From: Chitinophagaceae bacterium UBA4407
Lineage (GTDB): Bacteria > Bacteroidota > Bacteroidia > Chitinophagales > Chitinophagaceae
Reading direction: 5' to 3'
Length of the DNA stretch: 6,438 nt
NCBI GenBank assembly: GCA_002390845.1
Contig: DGQT01000055.1
Coordinates: forward strand, 1-6,438
Part shown: positions 1-5,879 of the stretch, one piece after another
How positions within the stretch are numbered: position 1 is the first letter of the stretch
Layout of the letters: every line of letters starts with the position of its first letter
Translations under genes and position numbers: made by a program
Notes under the pieces: model-generated
Seen by the model: only the letters and a program-made list of their open reading frames with translations
Told to the model about the DNA's origin: nothing
Database searches by the model: none

Positions 1-14
1 TTTCAATTAAGCAT

Positions 15-173
15 CGTTGCGTCGCACTCTTGTACATTAGATACGATAGGCAACATACGCGAAGCCTGCGCAATGCTGCAAAGCTAACAAGGCGTACAAG
101 TGAGTGACACAACGAAGCAAAATAGCAGCAATGCAGTCAAGTTCATAAATAAATAATATTTGAGTATGAAAAT
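15..173. repeat. Palindromic intergenic repeat, copy 1
   Basis: An imperfect inverted repeat has its left arm at 15-35 (core TTGCGTCGCAC, ending CTTGTAC) and its right arm at 94-114 (GTACAAGTGAGTGACACAAC, then G). About 17 of 21 positions pair. The right arm and the bases after it recur nearly unchanged in copy 2 (2305 onward): 25 nt are identical, then ATAGCAGCAATG, then an AAATAAATA-rich tract, then TGAGTATGAAAAT (161-173). The 58-nt loop (36-93) is unrelated to the loop of copy 2, so the arms and the right flank are the conserved part. It lies upstream of the alcohol dehydrogenase gene and might form a hairpin in its leader or be a small non-autonomous repeat element. I do not recognise a named family. 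Confidence 0.75.
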
Positions 174-279
174 CCTTAAATTGATACCTGGTTTATTTTT
201 ATGAATAATTGAATAGGAACCTGGAGAAATAATTAATACGCCTTAAATGCTGTTCTGTATCAACAATAAATAATTTCAA

Positions 280-1386
280 ATGCTACAATGTAAAGCTGCT
301 GTTGCAGATGGAAAAGGAAGTTATGCTATCAAAACAATTGAAATAGATGAAACACCAATGGATGATGAAGTGTTGGTTCAGGTAAAAGCAGCCGGCATTT
401 GCCATACAGATTGGGATTCGCAATCCTGGGGCAAGCAATTGGTTATGGGCCATGAGGGGTCGGGTATTGTGAAGCAAGTTGGGCCAAAAGTAACTTCATT
501 AAAACCGGGCGATGCGGTTATACTTAACTGGGCCATTCCCTGTTACCAATGCTTTCAGTGCCAGGAAGGCAACCAGCATATTTGTGAAAATAACTCCGCC
601 GTTGCAGCAGGAAATAAACTAAGCAAAGGCCACGCACGTTTTGAAGCAACTACTTTAAACAACACACCTGTTGAACGTTCTTTCAGTTTAGGCACCATGA
701 GTGAATATACCCTGGTTCGCGAAGCGGCATGTGTTAAAATAAGTGTAGAAATTCCATACTCTTCTGCGGCCATTATCAGTTGTGGCGTTATGACGGGCTA
801 TGGCTCCGTAGTAAATGCCGCGAAAGTGAAAGCAGGAAGTTCTGTAGTTGTTTTGGGCACTGGTGGCGTTGGTCTTAATGTAATACAGGGAGCAAGAATT
901 GCAGGTTCTTCAAAAATTATTGCAATAGACATTAATCCATCCCGGCTTGCCATGGCAATTGAGTATGGTGCCACACATACTATACTTGCAGATAAAGATG
1001 ATATTGGATTACTGGAAGCCGCAAAAAAAGTAAAAACATTAACCGTAAGAGGCGCAGACTATGCCTTTGAATGTACCGCCATTCCTTCCCTCGGCGCAGC
1101 GCCTTTGGCAATGGTACGCAATGCAGGCACGGCAGTGCAGGTAAGCGGTATTGAGCAGGAAATAGCCATTGATATGAACCTGTTTGAGTGGGACAAAATT
1201 TATATCAATCCCCTCTATGGAAAAGCGCGGCCGCAGATAGACTTTCCTATTTTACAGGAACTCTACGCAAAAGGCGATTTGATACTGGATAAAATGGTAA
1301 CAAGAACCTACGCATTAGAAGAACTTGGTAATGCTTTTTCTGATATGCACAAAGGTTTAAATGCAAAAGGAGTCATCATTTTTTAA
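280..1386 (+). CDS. Zinc-dependent alcohol dehydrogenase (MDR superfamily, class III-like)
   Basis: A 368-aa cytosolic medium-chain zinc dehydrogenase that should oxidise an alcohol, or a thiol-aldehyde adduct, with NAD+. The GroES-like N-terminal domain has the catalytic-zinc ligands C41 (in GICHTDW), H58 (in GHEG) and C168 (in SCGVMTGYG). The structural-zinc lobe has all four cysteines, C88, C91, C94 and C102. The Rossmann fold shows the glycine motif GTGGVG at 193-198, and D217 at the end of the next strand favours NAD over NADP. Length is normal for the family and nothing essential is missing. The ATG at 280 places the first beta strand where the family has it; the leader is A/T-rich with no Shine-Dalgarno sequence and I found no clear Bacteroidota promoter. 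The esterase gene starts 9 nt after the stop, so co-transcription is very likely. The true substrate (formaldehyde adduct, aryl or aliphatic alcohol) cannot be fixed from sequence alone. Confidence 0.93.
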   Translation: MLQCKAAVADGKGSYAIKTIEIDETPMDDEVLVQVKAAGICHTDWDSQSWGKQLVMGHEGSGIVKQVGPKVTSLKPGDAVILNWAIPCYQCFQCQEGNQHICENNSAVAAGNKLSKGHARFEATTLNNTPVERSFSLGTMSEYTLVREAACVKISVEIPYSSAAIISCGVMTGYGSVVNAAKVKAGSSVVVLGTGGVGLNVIQGARIAGSSKIIAIDINPSRLAMAIEYGATHTILADKDDIGLLEAAKKVKTLTVRGADYAFECTAIPSLGAAPLAMVRNAGTAVQVSGIEQEIAIDMNLFEWDKIYINPLYGKARPQIDFPILQELYAKGDLILDKMVTRTYALEELGNAFSDMHKGLNAKGVIIF

Positions 1387-1395
1387 AGCAGCATT

Positions 1396-2220
1396 ATGCC
1401 GGCATTTTTCAGTAACGAAATATCGAATGGTTCGTTTAAATTGGAAGGGCTTCGCTTTATTACCGTAAAAAGTAAGGCGTTAAAAACAAGAGCAGATATC
1501 ACCGTTTATCTCCCTCAAAACGAATTGCCAAAAGCCGTTGTTATTTTACTGCATGGCGTCTACGGTTCGCATTGGGCATGGGCACTCAATGGAGGTGTAC
1601 ATACCACAACACAAAGACTGATTGACGAAAATAAGATAGAACCGATGGCGTTGATCATGCCGTCTGACGGGATGTATGACGATGGAAGTGCTTATTTGCC
1701 GCATGCTTCAGCCGATTATGAAAAATGGATCAGCACAGAAGTAATACAGGCTGTAAAAGAAAAGATGGACATCATTACAGATGATCTGCCGGTTTTTATT
1801 ACAGGTCTTTCCATGGGTGGTTATGGTGCCATGCGTTTGGGTGCAAAATATCCTGATGTGTTTACAACATTTTCCGGGCTGTCTTCCATCACCGATTTTA
1901 ACCAGATGAAATTGTTTTTAGAAAACAACGATGACAGTGATTTAAAACAAAGTGTTCTATACCAGGAAAGCGTTTTGCAATGTATACTTGCCAATAAAAA
2001 TAGCCTTCGCAATTTTCGTTTCGATTGCGGCACTGAAGATTTATTAGTTGATTTCAACAGAGCATTACACCAGGAACTATTGAGCCATAACTTAACGCAT
2101 ATTTACAAGGAATATCCGGGCGGCCATCAGTGGATTTACTGGCAACAGCATATTGAAGAAACACTATTGTTCTTTAATCAATTTATAAAAGGCATTGTTG
2201 AGCCAGGCAGCAGAATATGA
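1396..2220 (+). CDS. Cytosolic esterase D-type alpha/beta hydrolase (PF00756-like; FrmB/S-formyl-thiol hydrolase-like)
   Basis: A 274-aa alpha/beta hydrolase of the esterase D group, expected to cleave an ester or thioester. The oxyanion-hole strand is VVILLHGVYGSHWAW (about 48-62). The nucleophile elbow is GLSMGG with Ser139. The likely acid is Asp215 in GTEDLLVD, and His244 in PGGHQW completes the triad. There is no signal peptide, so it acts in the cytoplasm. The order of motifs and the 'LPHASADYEKWIST' stretch fit the FrmB/esterase D family, which hydrolyses S-formylglutathione, but also fit general carboxylesterases of that family. It begins 9 nt after the alcohol dehydrogenase stop, so the two almost certainly form one operon; a dehydrogenase and S-formyl-thiol hydrolase pair is the classical arrangement for formaldehyde removal. 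That role is an inference. A long palindromic repeat starts 11 nt after the stop and may affect the 3' end of the transcript. Confidence 0.88.
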   Translation: MPAFFSNEISNGSFKLEGLRFITVKSKALKTRADITVYLPQNELPKAVVILLHGVYGSHWAWALNGGVHTTTQRLIDENKIEPMALIMPSDGMYDDGSAYLPHASADYEKWISTEVIQAVKEKMDIITDDLPVFITGLSMGGYGAMRLGAKYPDVFTTFSGLSSITDFNQMKLFLENNDDSDLKQSVLYQESVLQCILANKNSLRNFRFDCGTEDLLVDFNRALHQELLSHNLTHIYKEYPGGHQWIYWQQHIEETLLFFNQFIKGIVEPGSRI

Positions 2221-2230
2221 ATTAAACGTT

Positions 2231-2381
2231 CCTTGCGTCGCACACTTGTACGTTCAGATTATCGGTCGACAGTTGACCGTCGACAGTTGACCGAAGAGTC
2301 AAACGTACAAGTGAGTGACACAACGAAGCTTCATAGCAGCAATGAAGCCTAGTAAATAAATAAAAAAATGAGTATGAAAAT
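2231..2381. repeat. Palindromic intergenic repeat, copy 2
   Basis: The left arm is at 2231-2251 and the right arm at 2305-2325, with about 17 of 21 positions paired. The inner part ACTTGTACGTT (2244-2254) pairs perfectly with AACGTACAAGT (2302-2312). The right flank matches copy 1 through AACGAAGC, ATAGCAGCAATG, the AAATAAATA tract and TGAGTATGAAAAT (2369-2381). In this copy the last stretch already contains the start codon region of the exported hydrolase at 2368. A secondary small hairpin, GCTTCAT/ATGAAGC, sits in the right flank (about 2328-2348). The element fills the whole gap between the two hydrolase genes. Confidence 0.8.
2265..2293. repeat. Tandem duplication of a 14-bp unit in the loop of repeat copy 2
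   Basis: The unit GTCGACAGTTGACC occurs twice back to back (2265-2278 and 2279-2292), followed by one more G. Each unit is itself nearly palindromic (GGTCGAC A GTTGACC), so the tract adds a small stem inside the larger inverted repeat. It is absent from copy 1. Confidence 0.9.
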
Positions 2382-3285
2382 TTTTATCACAATCTGTATT
2401 TTGTTTTCAATGATTAATCTTAAAGCACAGCCGCCGCATGTATCTTCCGGCACATTGAAACGTTATGAAAATTTTTCGTCAAAATTTGTTAGTGCTAGAA
2501 ATGTAGAGGTATGGGTACCCAACGATTATTCAGCCAAAAAGAAATACGCGGTGCTGTATATGCACGATGGCCAGAGTTTGTTTGACAGCAACACCACATG
2601 GAACCACCAGGAATGGGGCGTTGATGAAACGATGGGCAAACTGATAAAAGAAAACAAAATAAAAAACTGCATTGTAGTAGCAGTATGGAATATTCCCGCA
2701 CAACGTTTTGCAGATTATTTTCCACAAAAAATAATTGACAATATTCCTGAACCAACACAAACAACGATTCTTACCAAACAAATAAATGGAATTCCTGATG
2801 CTGACAATTATTTAAAATTTTTGGTTACTGAGTTAAAACCATTTATTGACAGTGCCTATTCCACAAAGCAGGGTGTAAAAAATACTTTTACTATGGGCAG
2901 CAGTATGGGAGGGTTAATTTCTGCTTATGCGTTATGCGAATACCCCAATATTTTTGGCGGAGCCGCCTGTTTATCCATTCATTCGCCCTTGGCTGCGCCG
3001 GGTTTAATAAATGATAGTACAGATGCAAATGTTGCAAGCAAATTCAGGGATTATTTATCGGTGCATTTACCAAAAGCTAATACAAGAAAAATTTATTTTG
3101 ATTATGGTGACCATACTTTAGATTCATTTTATAAACCTTATCAAACAGCTATTGATGTGATAATGAAACAAATTGGCTGGGATGATAAACACTGGCAGAC
3201 AAAGTTTTTTCCGGGTGAAAATCACTCAGAAACTGCATGGGCAAAACGATTGGATATACCGGTTTTGTTTTTACTGAAAAAGTAA
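2368..3285 (+). CDS. Exported esterase-family alpha/beta hydrolase (PF00756-like)
   Basis: A 305-aa secreted hydrolase of the putative esterase superfamily. Residues 1-21 form a signal peptide: a lysine near the start, the hydrophobic core IFITICILFSMI, and a cleavage site most likely after A20 in NLKA|QPP, so the mature protein should begin with Gln. The domain has YAVLYMHDGQSLFD (about 60-73) forming the oxyanion region, the nucleophile elbow GSSMGG with Ser179, an acidic loop FDYGDHTLD (244-252) that should supply the catalytic Asp, and His286 in GENHSETAW. The family includes carboxylesterases, feruloyl/acetyl-xylan esterases and enterochelin-type esterases; I cannot choose among them. 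Two in-frame starts exist, ATG at 2368 and ATG at 2374 (MKIF...). The second gives an equally good signal peptide and may be the real one. The gene is separated from the upstream operon by a palindromic repeat and is probably transcribed on its own. Confidence 0.88.
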   Translation: MSMKIFITICILFSMINLKAQPPHVSSGTLKRYENFSSKFVSARNVEVWVPNDYSAKKKYAVLYMHDGQSLFDSNTTWNHQEWGVDETMGKLIKENKIKNCIVVAVWNIPAQRFADYFPQKIIDNIPEPTQTTILTKQINGIPDADNYLKFLVTELKPFIDSAYSTKQGVKNTFTMGSSMGGLISAYALCEYPNIFGGAACLSIHSPLAAPGLINDSTDANVASKFRDYLSVHLPKANTRKIYFDYGDHTLDSFYKPYQTAIDVIMKQIGWDDKHWQTKFFPGENHSETAWAKRLDIPVLFLLKK

Positions 3286-3396
3286 AATTCAGCAATTGTT
3301 AATAGTTAAACAGTAATAAAAGTACACATGTACAGCGCGAAGAAGGCAAATAGTGTTACAGATGTTTGATAAAAAAAAATGATAATTGAATTTTAA

Positions 3397-3420
3397 TGTT
3401 GCGCTACTTGCTTCGCAACA
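3397..3420. other. Perfect 7-bp hairpin
   Basis: TGTTGCG (3397-3403) pairs with CGCAACA (3414-3420) around a 10-nt loop. No T-run follows directly on the + strand. On the - strand the stem is followed by an A/T-rich but not T-only tract, so it is at best a weak terminator. It lies 112 bp downstream of the exported hydrolase stop and could stabilise or end that transcript. Confidence 0.4.
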
Positions 3421-3468
3421 ACCGCAAATGATTTTAATAAGTATAAAAGATTGCTGCAAAATTATTAT

Positions 3469-3541
3469 GGTATTCCACTTCATTCGTTCGCTCCCTCATT
3501 CCATTCTTTCATTCAGTCCCTTTCTCATGAAGTTCAATGAC
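3469..3541. repeat. 73-bp intergenic repeat, copy A
   Basis: A 73-bp unit begins GGTATTCCACTTCATTCG and ends ATGAAGTTCAATGAC. It matches the unit at 3685-3757 at about 64 of 73 positions without gaps, the first 26 being identical. The unit is C/T-rich, with several CATTC/CATTCC steps. Its ends would be inverted repeats (GGTATT..CTTCAT and ATGAAG..AATACC in copy B); in this copy the right end has decayed. Confidence 0.85.
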
Positions 3542-3614
3542 AGGACACTACAATGAAAAGAAATTTAAAAACTTAATTATCAAATAAAGCTTCTAAAAAA
3601 TAAATTGCTGTAAG

Positions 3615-3660
3615 AAAGCCACAGTAGCTGCAATGGCTTTATATTTTTATTGGTTGCAGC
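3615..3660 (+). other. Two interleaved stems, candidate H-type pseudoknot or weak terminator
   Basis: Stem 1 pairs AAAGCCA (3615-3621) with TGGCTTT (3634-3640). Stem 2 pairs GCTGCAA (3627-3633) with TTGCAGC (3654-3660). The arms alternate: a 5-nt first loop, no base between the stems, and a 13-nt A/T-rich last loop (ATATTTTTATTGG). This is the geometry of a compact H-type pseudoknot in a + strand RNA. Stem 1 alone, followed by ATATTTTTATT, could also be read as a weak intrinsic terminator. Both stems are perfect, but with 7 bp each chance cannot be excluded. It lies between the two 73-bp repeats. Confidence 0.35.
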
Positions 3661-3684
3661 AACAGCGGCTTATAAAACAATTGT

Positions 3685-3757
3685 GGTATTCCACTTCATT
3701 CGTTCGCTCCTTCATTCCATGCTTCCATTCAGTCGCTCTCTCATGAAGACCAATACC
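3685..3757. repeat. 73-bp intergenic repeat, copy B
   Basis: The second copy has the same length as copy A and the same orientation, with its start 216 bp further on. Here the terminal inverted repeat is clear: GGTATTCCACTTCAT (3685-3699) against ATGAAGACCAATACC (3743-3757), 12 of 15 positions pairing. A terminal inverted repeat on a short non-coding unit is what one expects of a REP/MITE-like element, though no target-site duplication is obvious. I know of no named family with this sequence. Confidence 0.85.
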
Positions 3758-3845
3758 AGGATGCTTTAAAGTTATCGCGTTAGATCATTGTAAACCTAAA
3801 TCGTAATCACAGATATTTTAGCCTGCATTGTCTTTTGTAAAATCA

Positions 3846-3923
3846 ATGGATAAAAAGGCAGCGAAAGTAGCGGCTGTCATTGTTCTATGCTTAAATAAAA
3901 GCTGCCAAAAGACTACGGCATAA
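3846..3923 (+). CDS. Doubtful 25-aa ORF with lysine-rich then hydrophobic N-terminus
   Basis: ATG at 3846 opens a 25-codon frame (MDKKAAKVAAVIVLCLNKSC, then QKTTA). The N-terminus has four lysines in the first seven residues or so, then a short hydrophobic run AAVIVLCL. That loosely resembles the start of a signal or lipoprotein leader, but there is no mature part. It could be a very small membrane peptide, the stump of a lost gene, or chance. No promoter or ribosome-binding signal supports it. Confidence 0.15.
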   Translation: MDKKAAKVAAVIVLCLNKSCQKTTA

Positions 3924-4063
3924 ACACAACTCCTTACGCACAGAGCCATCATTTATTCCGTTTCCTTTTGGCTTTAATACAGCCGCTCTTTTTAATGCTT
4001 TCTTTTTTTCCATTTTTTCTTTTACAAAATATTTTTTTTCATCAACAGGTAAAATGTAGCATC

Positions 4064-4276
4064 ATGGAACGCAATACAAAACTTTCTTACCTCATGCAAT
4101 TGAGTTGGGAGATTCAACGCAAGAAGAAACAGAACCGCAGCAAATCATTGCAGGCTGCATGGGCTATTACACAAAACGAGGACATCACTATTTACTACCT
4201 CGTTAAGCGGCATAGCCATGACAAATATCCGAATAAAGTACAGGCAAAAAACCTTGCGTTGTTCAGTTCACATTAA
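4064..4276 (+). CDS. Small protein of unknown function (70 aa) ahead of ssb
   Basis: A 70-aa basic cytosolic protein starting MERNTKLSYLMQLSWEIQRK. An N-terminal helical part (LSYLMQLSWEIQRKKKQNRSKSL...) is followed by a beta-like stretch DITIYYLVKRHSH. The layout 'TKLS.LM.L.W......SKSL..AWA' recalls small proteins found next to ssb and DUF932 genes in Bacteroidota accessory regions, some of which have an SH3-like barrel, but I cannot name a family with certainty. The frame stays open upstream to a TTG at 3968, yet that extension is a Phe/Leu-rich translation of a T-rich leader. The ATG at 4064 begins the part with normal composition. An ATG-TAG pair ends five bases before the start (4054-4059). 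The ssb gene follows after about 65 nt, so this is probably the first gene of a three-gene unit. Confidence 0.65.
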   Translation: MERNTKLSYLMQLSWEIQRKKKQNRSKSLQAAWAITQNEDITIYYLVKRHSHDKYPNKVQAKNLALFSSH

Positions 4277-4343
4277 TAAACATTTTTTATTCAATAATAA
4301 CTTCAATTCTCTGCCTGAGCGGATTGGGGGCAAAATCACAATG

Positions 4344-4739
4344 ATGGAAATCACAGCAAGATTAACAGGAAACGCAGAAGTAAAAACCTTGAAGGATGAC
4401 AGGCAGGTGGTAAACTTCAATGTAGATATTAACGACAGCTACAAACCAAAAGGCAACAGCGAAATTACAAAGCTGGTAACCTATGTGCAGTGTGCTTATT
4501 GGGTAAACAGCAACATTGCCCAATACCTGACCAAAGGCACACTGGTTGAATTGCATGGGCGCATTGGTGTAAATGCTTACAACAATATGCAGGGTGAAGC
4601 TAAAGCCGCATTAACCTTTCATGTAAACAGCATTAAACTGCATGGTAAACCAAAGTATGAAAGCAACAGCACAGAAGCAACAGCGGGAACAGTTGCCGCA
4701 GGTTCGGCTGCGGAACCTACAGACGATTTACCGTTTTAA
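4344..4739 (+). CDS. ssb: Single-stranded DNA-binding protein
   Basis: A 131-aa SSB that should bind single-stranded DNA during replication, transfer or repair. It has one OB fold (about 1-100): the opening strand ITARLTGNAEVKTL, the core strand VVNFNVDIND, the aromatic strand LVTYVQCAYW with W53, then LTKGTLVELHGRIGVNAY and a closing strand TFHVNSIKLHG. A short Ala/Thr/Ser linker leads to the acidic tip DDLPF, the site by which SSB recruits partner proteins. It is shorter than the usual housekeeping SSB of about 150-180 aa, which suits a plasmid- or element-borne paralogue. Two adjacent ATGs (4341 and 4344) are possible. The second gives the canonical M-E-I start; a G-run (GGGGG, about 4326-4330) lies 11-14 nt upstream. 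An upstream in-frame start at 4218 would overlap the previous gene and add about 42 residues unlike any SSB. Confidence 0.93.
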   Translation: MEITARLTGNAEVKTLKDDRQVVNFNVDINDSYKPKGNSEITKLVTYVQCAYWVNSNIAQYLTKGTLVELHGRIGVNAYNNMQGEAKAALTFHVNSIKLHGKPKYESNSTEATAGTVAAGSAAEPTDDLPF

Positions 4740-4808
4740 TTAGTAGCAATCGAAAGAGAAGGACAACCCTAACCCTTTTCATTTAATTAATCATTTAAAA
4801 AATTTATC

Positions 4809-5876
4809 ATGGCACACAATCTTAATTTCAATGAGCAAACAGGAAAGCACAGTTTCTTTTCAGTTAAAGAAAAACCCTGGCATGGGTTGGGGCAAATCGT
4901 GGAAGATTATCCCACAAGCGCAGAAGCAATTAAACATGCGGGTTTGGATTATACCGTAGAGAAAAGAAAACTTTTTACTTATGATTCTGAAAACTGTATA
5001 GCAAATCATGAAACAGATATAATCATTCCTGAGATTGAAGTTCCCAATTATTATGCAACTGTAAGAACAAATACAGAACAGGTTTTAGGTGTAGTAGGTA
5101 AAGATTATGAAGTGGTACAAAACATTAATGCTTTCAGTTTCTTTGATGCAATTGTTGGCGGCGATGGCATACAGTATGAAACCGCAGGAGCTTTGGGCAA
5201 AGGGGAGCGTATTTTTATAACTGCGAAATTGCCTGATTATATCAAAGTGGGTAAGGATGATCTGATTGAACAGTATTTGTTTTTAACTACTTCACACGAT
5301 GGCGGCGGCAGTATTACCGCAGCGTTTACGCCTGTAAGAATTGTCTGCAACAATACGCTGAATGTTGCTTTGCGCAACCACAGCAACGCAGTTAAAATAA
5401 GGCATACATCTAATGTAAAAGACAGGCTGGAACAGGCACACAGGTTAATGGGCATTACCAATACATTAAGTACGGAGTTAGAAAACATCTTTAACCGCTG
5501 GGCAAAAATCCGTATCACAGACCCCGAAGTAAAGAAGCTGATACAACTGGCTTTAGTGCCTAACAAAGAAGTGCTGCAAAATATACAGGCTGGTAAAGAT
5601 GATGAACTCTCCACCTGTTTTAAAAACATGGCTGATACAGCCTTTGAATATGCCATGAGTAACGACACCCAGCAACTGGAAACAACCAAAGGCACTTTGT
5701 TTGGAACTTACAATGCTGTTACAGGCTACTTCCAGAATGTACGCAACTACAAAGATGAAGAAGCAAAACTGAAATCATTGTTGTTTAGCGGTACAGGACA
5801 ATTACGCACACAAAAAGCATTTAATCTTTGTGGGGATTTTGCAAAAGGTGGTGATGATGGGATGATGTTGAATTGA
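4809..5876 (+). CDS. DUF932 / TIGR03299 phage- or plasmid-like protein
   Basis: A 355-aa protein of the DUF932 family (TIGR03299, 'phage/plasmid-like protein'). Its biochemical role is not established. Family hallmarks in order: PWHGLG (23-28); VLGVVGKDYEVVQN (92-105); GERIFITAKLP (132-142); SHDGGGSITAAFTPVRIVC (162-180), continuing NNTLN; the C-terminal helical part with YNAVTGYFQN (301-310), SGTG (327-330) and K336-A-F-N-L. There is no signal peptide or membrane segment, so it is cytosolic. Length is normal for the family and both ends look intact. It starts 69 nt after ssb in an A/T-rich leader, on the same strand, and is followed within 4 nt by a strong terminator, so it is the last gene of the unit. 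Members of this family commonly sit beside ssb in prophages, plasmids, integrative elements and PRTRC-type cassettes, which suggests an accessory DNA-maintenance role. Confidence 0.92.
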   Translation: MAHNLNFNEQTGKHSFFSVKEKPWHGLGQIVEDYPTSAEAIKHAGLDYTVEKRKLFTYDSENCIANHETDIIIPEIEVPNYYATVRTNTEQVLGVVGKDYEVVQNINAFSFFDAIVGGDGIQYETAGALGKGERIFITAKLPDYIKVGKDDLIEQYLFLTTSHDGGGSITAAFTPVRIVCNNTLNVALRNHSNAVKIRHTSNVKDRLEQAHRLMGITNTLSTELENIFNRWAKIRITDPEVKKLIQLALVPNKEVLQNIQAGKDDELSTCFKNMADTAFEYAMSNDTQQLETTKGTLFGTYNAVTGYFQNVRNYKDEEAKLKSLLFSGTGQLRTQKAFNLCGDFAKGGDDGMMLN

Positions 5877-5879
5877 TAT

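Larger units (their letters stand above)
3286..4063. other. Long intergenic region without a convincing gene
   Basis: About 780 bp between the exported hydrolase and the 70-aa gene hold no ORF with convincing coding character on either strand. The frames are short, lack good starts, or have the skewed Phe/Cys/Ile composition of non-coding A/T-rich DNA. The region is not empty: it carries a perfect hairpin at 3397-3420, two 73-bp repeats, an interleaved pair of stems at 3615-3660, a doubtful 25-codon ORF at 3846 and a strongly T-rich stretch at about 3960-4042. It separates a metabolic block from an SSB/DUF932 block and may be the border of an acquired segment. Confidence 0.6.

Noticed and set aside
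1821..2057. Minus-strand ORF inside the cytosolic esterase gene
   Set aside because: Shadow frame; it covers the catalytic serine region of the sense gene.
2495..2781. Two overlapping minus-strand ORFs inside the exported hydrolase gene
   Set aside because: Cys/Phe-rich shadow frames opposite a gene with intact catalytic motifs.
3289..3483. Minus-strand 64-codon ORF in the long intergenic region
   Set aside because: Ile/Cys/Tyr-rich composition of A/T-rich non-coding DNA, overlapping a hairpin and the start of a 73-bp repeat.
3469..3757. CRISPR array
   Set aside because: Only two repeat units of 73 bp with 143 bp between them; unit and spacing are far too long and there are no cas genes.
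3614..3771. Open + strand frame running through the second 73-bp repeat, ending KTNTRML
   Set aside because: No start codon near its beginning, and the open stretch coincides with the repeat rather than with a conserved protein.
3968..4063. TTG-started N-terminal extension of the 70-aa protein
   Set aside because: Its Phe/Leu-rich sequence is simply a translation of T runs, and a clear ATG at 4064 begins the normal-looking protein.
4218..4340. N-terminal extension of the SSB reading frame
   Set aside because: It overlaps the end of the 70-aa gene, is basic and unlike any SSB, and the canonical MEITARL start lies at 4344.
5237..5695. Minus-strand 152-codon ORF inside the DUF932 gene
   Set aside because: Ser/Cys/Leu-rich shadow frame opposite a well-supported gene.
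4064..5876. Complete PRTRC cassette
   Set aside because: Only the SSB and DUF932 type neighbours are present; no ThiF-, ParB- or PRTRC B/C/E/F-like gene is visible in the window.
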